This document shows, piece by piece, positions 6,254-7,476 of a DNA stretch of 7,476 nt. The notes beneath the pieces are model-generated. The model made no database searches, was not told where the DNA came from, and saw only the letters and a program-made list of their open reading frames with translations. The DNA lies in the NCBI GenBank assembly GCA_041481485.1, contig JBGPBY010000366.1, positions 1 through 7,476 on the forward strand, written 5' to 3'. The first letter of the stretch is position 1. Each line of letters opens with the position of its first letter. This DNA comes from JBGPBY01 sp041481485 (GTDB taxonomy: Bacteria > Acidobacteriota > Terriglobia > 20CM-2-55-15). The translations under genes were made by a program, and so were the position numbers.

Positions 6254-6281
6254 CAGTCGCCGGTCGATCGGTTCTGTTACA
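6254..6281 (-). promoter_or_regulatory. Putative ECF-sigma promoter upstream of the sigma gene (autoregulation, leaderless start)
   Basis: Read on the minus strand, TGTAAC (6281-6276) and CGACTG (6259-6254) are separated by exactly 16 bases. They resemble the AAC-type -35 and CGTC-type -10 elements of ECF promoters (one mismatch in CGTC). Seven bases separate the -10 from the GTG, so transcription would start at about 6247-6246, the first base of the coding region. This fits with the missing ribosome site. The -35 lies in the palindrome TTCTGTtACAGAA (6272-6284). Confidence 0.5.
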
Positions 6282-6302
6282 GAAAATTGATGGGAATGCA
6301 GT

Positions 6303-6545
6303 TCACGGTGTGTCTTTGAAGAAAGCTTCGACCGTTCCGCTCATCTTAATCATGAGCGGATTGCCGTGACGGTCGACAGACTTTCCGGCCGCCACACGAA
6401 TCCAGCCTTCGCTCACGCAGTATTCCTCAACGTTGGACCTTTCGGTGCCATTGAAACGGATACCGACGTTTCGTTTCAGGATCTCTTCGTTATAGTGTGG
6501 GCTCCTCGGATTGACGCTGAGCCGGTCTGGCAATTCGCTCGACAT
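6303..6545 (-). CDS. DUF3297 family protein (80 aa)
   Basis: The 80 residues match the small, very conserved DUF3297 family over their full length: LPDRLSVNPRSPHYNEEIL (5-23), GIRFNG (28-33), NVEEYCVSEGWIRVAAGK (38-55) and GNPLMIKMSGTVEAFF (61-76). Members are cytoplasmic, soluble and of unknown function, found in proteobacteria and other soil bacteria. There is no signal peptide or membrane segment. The ATG at 6545 gives the normal family start (MSSELPDRLSVNPRSP), though the ribosome site is weak (GGGTTC). GATAAT lies nine bases before the ATG and could be a -10 of a short-leader promoter. The stop lies 56 bp upstream of the sigma gene, which has its own likely promoter, so the two need not be one operon. 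Confidence 0.88.
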   Translation of the reverse strand: MSSELPDRLSVNPRSPHYNEEILKRNVGIRFNGTERSNVEEYCVSEGWIRVAAGKSVDRHGNPLMIKMSGTVEAFFKDTP

Positions 6546-6665
6546 GATGAACCCATTATCGGACAGGTACGGATCGATTCGGGTGGGAAAATCGCGTGGC
6601 TGAGAACGCAGCCAAATTACGAAGTCTCTACCCAGTCGCGTTCCAAGCCGCGTTAGCGGCGGCAG

Positions 6666-6701
6666 TCCCTAAACCACCGGCGTCAGCCGGTGGTTTAGGG
6701 A
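6666..6701. repeat. Perfect 16-bp hairpin, left arm
   Basis: TCCCTAAACCACCGGC (6666-6681), loop GTCA (6682-6685), and its exact complement (6686-6701). It has no T-run on either side, so it is more likely a repeat structure than a dedicated terminator, though it could block transcription leaving either flanking gene. Confidence 0.85.
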
Positions 6702-6715
6702 TCCATGAATTACAA

Positions 6716-6728
6716 GTGCCGTAGGCAC
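6716..6728. repeat. Small central hairpin GTGCC-GTA-GGCAC followed by GACAG
   Basis: A 5-bp stem with a 3-base loop, followed at once by GACAGATCTATA. It has the same form as the arm and distal hairpins in this window (5-bp stem, 3-4-base loop, then G(G/A)CAG), and so looks like a further member of the same modular repeat. Confidence 0.5.
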
Positions 6729-6779
6729 GACAGATCTATAATTCGGATGCTCTTTTCTGTATTTTGTGTGGTGTTGTGA

Positions 6780-6813
6780 TTCTTCACCCCCGGCTCACGC
6801 CGGGGGCTAAGGA
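6780..6813. repeat. Right-arm hairpin, diverged partner of the left 16-bp hairpin
   Basis: The core is CCCCCGGC (6787-6794), loop TCAC (6795-6798), GCCGGGGG (6799-6806). It extends outward with a G-T wobble and further pairs (CTTAG/TGAAG in the reverse reading). Relative to the left hairpin three pairs have changed on both sides, which keeps the stem. Confidence 0.75.
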
Positions 6814-6864
6814 ACTGCCGCCGCTAACGCGGCTCGGAACGCGTCAAATACTTGCGAAAATGTT

Positions 6865-6870
6865 AAGGAG
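6865..6870 (+). promoter_or_regulatory. Ribosome binding site deciding the VOC start
   Basis: AAGGAG lies seven bases before the ATG at 6878. It selects this start over upstream in-frame starts (from 6764), which would run through the inverted-repeat arm and add unrelated residues. Confidence 0.85.
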
Positions 6871-6877
6871 AGCCTCC

Positions 6878-7249
6878 ATGCTCGCTTCATGTCCAATCAA
6901 CGGATTCGTACTGACGACCAACACAACCCGAAGCCGCGCGTTCTACGAAGGAGTACTCGGACTCCCGTTTGTCAGTGAAAACGAATACGTCGCTGTGTTC
7001 CGCAACGGACCGTCCATGATCATTGCGCAACGGGTCGATACGTTTGAACCCGGGCACTCCACCGTCCTGGGATGGGAAGTACCGGACATTTCGAGTGCCG
7101 TCACCTCGCTGACAAAGGCCGGCGTTGTTTTCCAGAGATACGAATGGATGCAACAGGACGACTTGGGAATCTGGAACAGCCCGGACGCCAGAGTCGCGTG
7201 GTTCAAGGATCCCGACGGAAACGTGCTTTCCGTCTCCAGCCCGAGGTAG
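6878..7249 (+). CDS. VOC (glyoxalase/bleomycin-resistance-like) family protein
   Basis: From the ATG at 6878 the product has 123 residues, the usual length of a single VOC domain with two beta-alpha-beta-beta-beta modules. Module 1: NGFVLTTNTTRSRAFYEGVLGLPF (8-31) and EYVAVFRNGPSMIIAQ. Module 2: TVLGWEVPDISSAVTSLTKAGVVF (62-85), and WFKDPDGNVLSVS (108-120). The family contains metal-dependent lyases, dioxygenases and metal-free binding proteins. The usual ligand positions appear replaced: Asn8 for His in strand 1, and Ser118 for the Glu after DPDGN, so a catalytic metal site is doubtful. Substrate unknown. It is flanked on both sides by hairpin repeats and has no operon partner here. The longer frame from 6764 is rejected because of the AAGGAG ribosome site and the repeat sequence it would cover. 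Confidence 0.88.
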   Translation: MLASCPINGFVLTTNTTRSRAFYEGVLGLPFVSENEYVAVFRNGPSMIIAQRVDTFEPGHSTVLGWEVPDISSAVTSLTKAGVVFQRYEWMQQDDLGIWNSPDARVAWFKDPDGNVLSVSSPR

Positions 7250-7332
7250 TGCGACAGATCCGCAGCTTCAAAGTCTCGTACGTCGTGCATAGCTATAGTT
7301 ATGGTCTATGACGGTGTGAATGAATATGAAAT

Positions 7333-7345
7333 GCCGCGAAGCGGC
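7333..7345. repeat. Hairpin GCCGC-GAA-GCGGC
   Basis: A perfect 5-bp stem with a 3-base loop, 84 bases after the VOC stop. It is followed by TACC; on the other strand the stem is therefore preceded by GGTA(G), similar to the GTAG foot of RAYT-type REPs. Confidence 0.6.
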
Positions 7346-7356
7346 TACCAAATAGA

Positions 7357-7382
7357 GCCACGGAGTGGCGGCAGTTCCTTAG
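7357..7382. repeat. Third copy of the hairpin + GGCAGTTCCTTAG module
   Basis: GCCAC-GGA-GTGGC (7357-7369) is followed by GGCAGTTCCTTAG (7370-7382). The last 18 bases match the reverse complement of 6807-6824 except for one base, and that base lies in the stem, where its partner has changed as well. The similarity stops after TTCCTTAG. Confidence 0.7.
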
Positions 7383-7396
7383 TAGGCTGTTTCATA

Positions 7397-7412
7397 AATA
7401 CGCACACGTATT
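7397..7412. repeat. Hairpin AATACG-CACA-CGTATT
   Basis: A perfect 6-bp stem with a 4-base loop, different in composition from the GC-rich neighbours. No coding sequence surrounds it; the rest of 7250-7476 carries only this hairpin cluster. Confidence 0.45.
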
Positions 7413-7449
7413 CAGGGCGGCACAATAGCTGTAAGCGCGATTCCCCAAT

Positions 7450-7472
7450 GTAGGGGCGGTCTATGACCGCCC
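7450..7472. repeat. GTAG-type REP-like hairpin at the window end
   Basis: GTAG (7450-7453) is followed by GGGCGGTC-TAT-GACCGCCC (7454-7472), a perfect 8-bp stem with a 3-base loop. A GTAG tetranucleotide at the foot of a GC-rich hairpin is the known signature of REP sequences recognised by RAYT (IS200/IS605-related Y1) transposases. A degenerate echo, GGTCTATGAC, lies at about 7304-7313. The window ends four bases later. Confidence 0.65.
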
Positions 7473-7476
7473 ACAA

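Larger units (their letters stand above)
6637..6843. repeat. Inverted-repeat element with imperfect 60+ bp arms (REP/MITE-like)
   Basis: The outer 30 bases (6637-6666) are the reverse complement of 6814-6843 with one mismatch. The likeness continues inward to about 6698 and 6782, through a second hairpin in each arm. Each arm is [GCCGC-GTTA-GCGGC]-GGCAGT-[long GC hairpin]. The 80-bp centre (6702-6781) is AT-richer and has another hairpin. No transposase or coding sequence is inside. It fills most of the 332-bp gap between DUF3297 and the VOC gene (6546-6877); the rest of that gap (6546-6636) shows nothing I can name. REP doublets (RAYT-mobilised) or a MITE are the best explanations. Confidence 0.75.

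Noticed and set aside
6635..6845. GTC on both sides of the inverted-repeat element as a target-site duplication
   Set aside because: Only three bases, and the inverted arms extend one base into it, so it cannot be told from chance.
6764..6877. Longer N-terminus for the VOC protein
   Set aside because: It would translate the inverted-repeat arm; the AAGGAG at 6865-6870 and the family length favour the ATG at 6878.

Overview
The window looks like an ordinary chromosomal stretch of a free-living, moderately GC-rich bacterium, most likely an acidobacterium (Bryobacter/Solibacter-like). This placement is an inference. It rests on several exported proteins, a secreted protein with Gly/Ala/Pro/Arg-rich tails, a tandem SH3/LSm-like 'DGR..EG' protein, an ECF sigma factor followed by a multi-pass membrane protein, and abundant small hairpin repeats. 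No rRNA, tRNA, CRISPR array, phage gene or transposase gene was seen.

Layout. Positions 1-515 (+) hold what seems to be the C-terminal remnant of a YVTN-type beta-propeller. Positions 554-1898 (-) carry a secreted SRPBCC/START-like protein and, 115 bp downstream, a DinB-family metal-binding protein. A divergent gap (1899-2105) leads to an exported, internally duplicated DUF1259 (LppY/LpqO-type) protein at 2106-3011 (+). Next comes a secreted, membrane-anchored protein with two LSm/SH3-like repeats at 3191-3823 (+). It converges, with a 6-bp gap, on an esterase-713-type alpha/beta hydrolase at 3830-4897 (-).

The most coherent unit is on the minus strand, 6246 down to 4978. An ECF sigma factor (GTG start) overlaps by four bases a four-TM membrane protein that is probably its partner. 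Seven bases after that comes a 51-codon single-TM protein that is easy to miss. Upstream of the sigma gene is a sequence resembling an ECF promoter (TGTAAC-N16-CGACTG), placed so that transcription would begin at or next to the GTG. This suggests a leaderless, autoregulated mRNA. The esterase lies 80 bp farther downstream on the same strand with no visible terminator between. The sigma operon is preceded by a DUF3297 gene.

The right end (6637-7476) is dominated by non-coding hairpin structure around a small VOC-family gene (6878-7249). There is a roughly 205-bp inverted-repeat element whose two arms differ by compensatory base changes in their stems, and a second hairpin cluster after the VOC gene that reuses the same 'hairpin + GGCAGTTCCTTAG' module. 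These look like dispersed REP/MITE-like elements and are the least explained part of the window.
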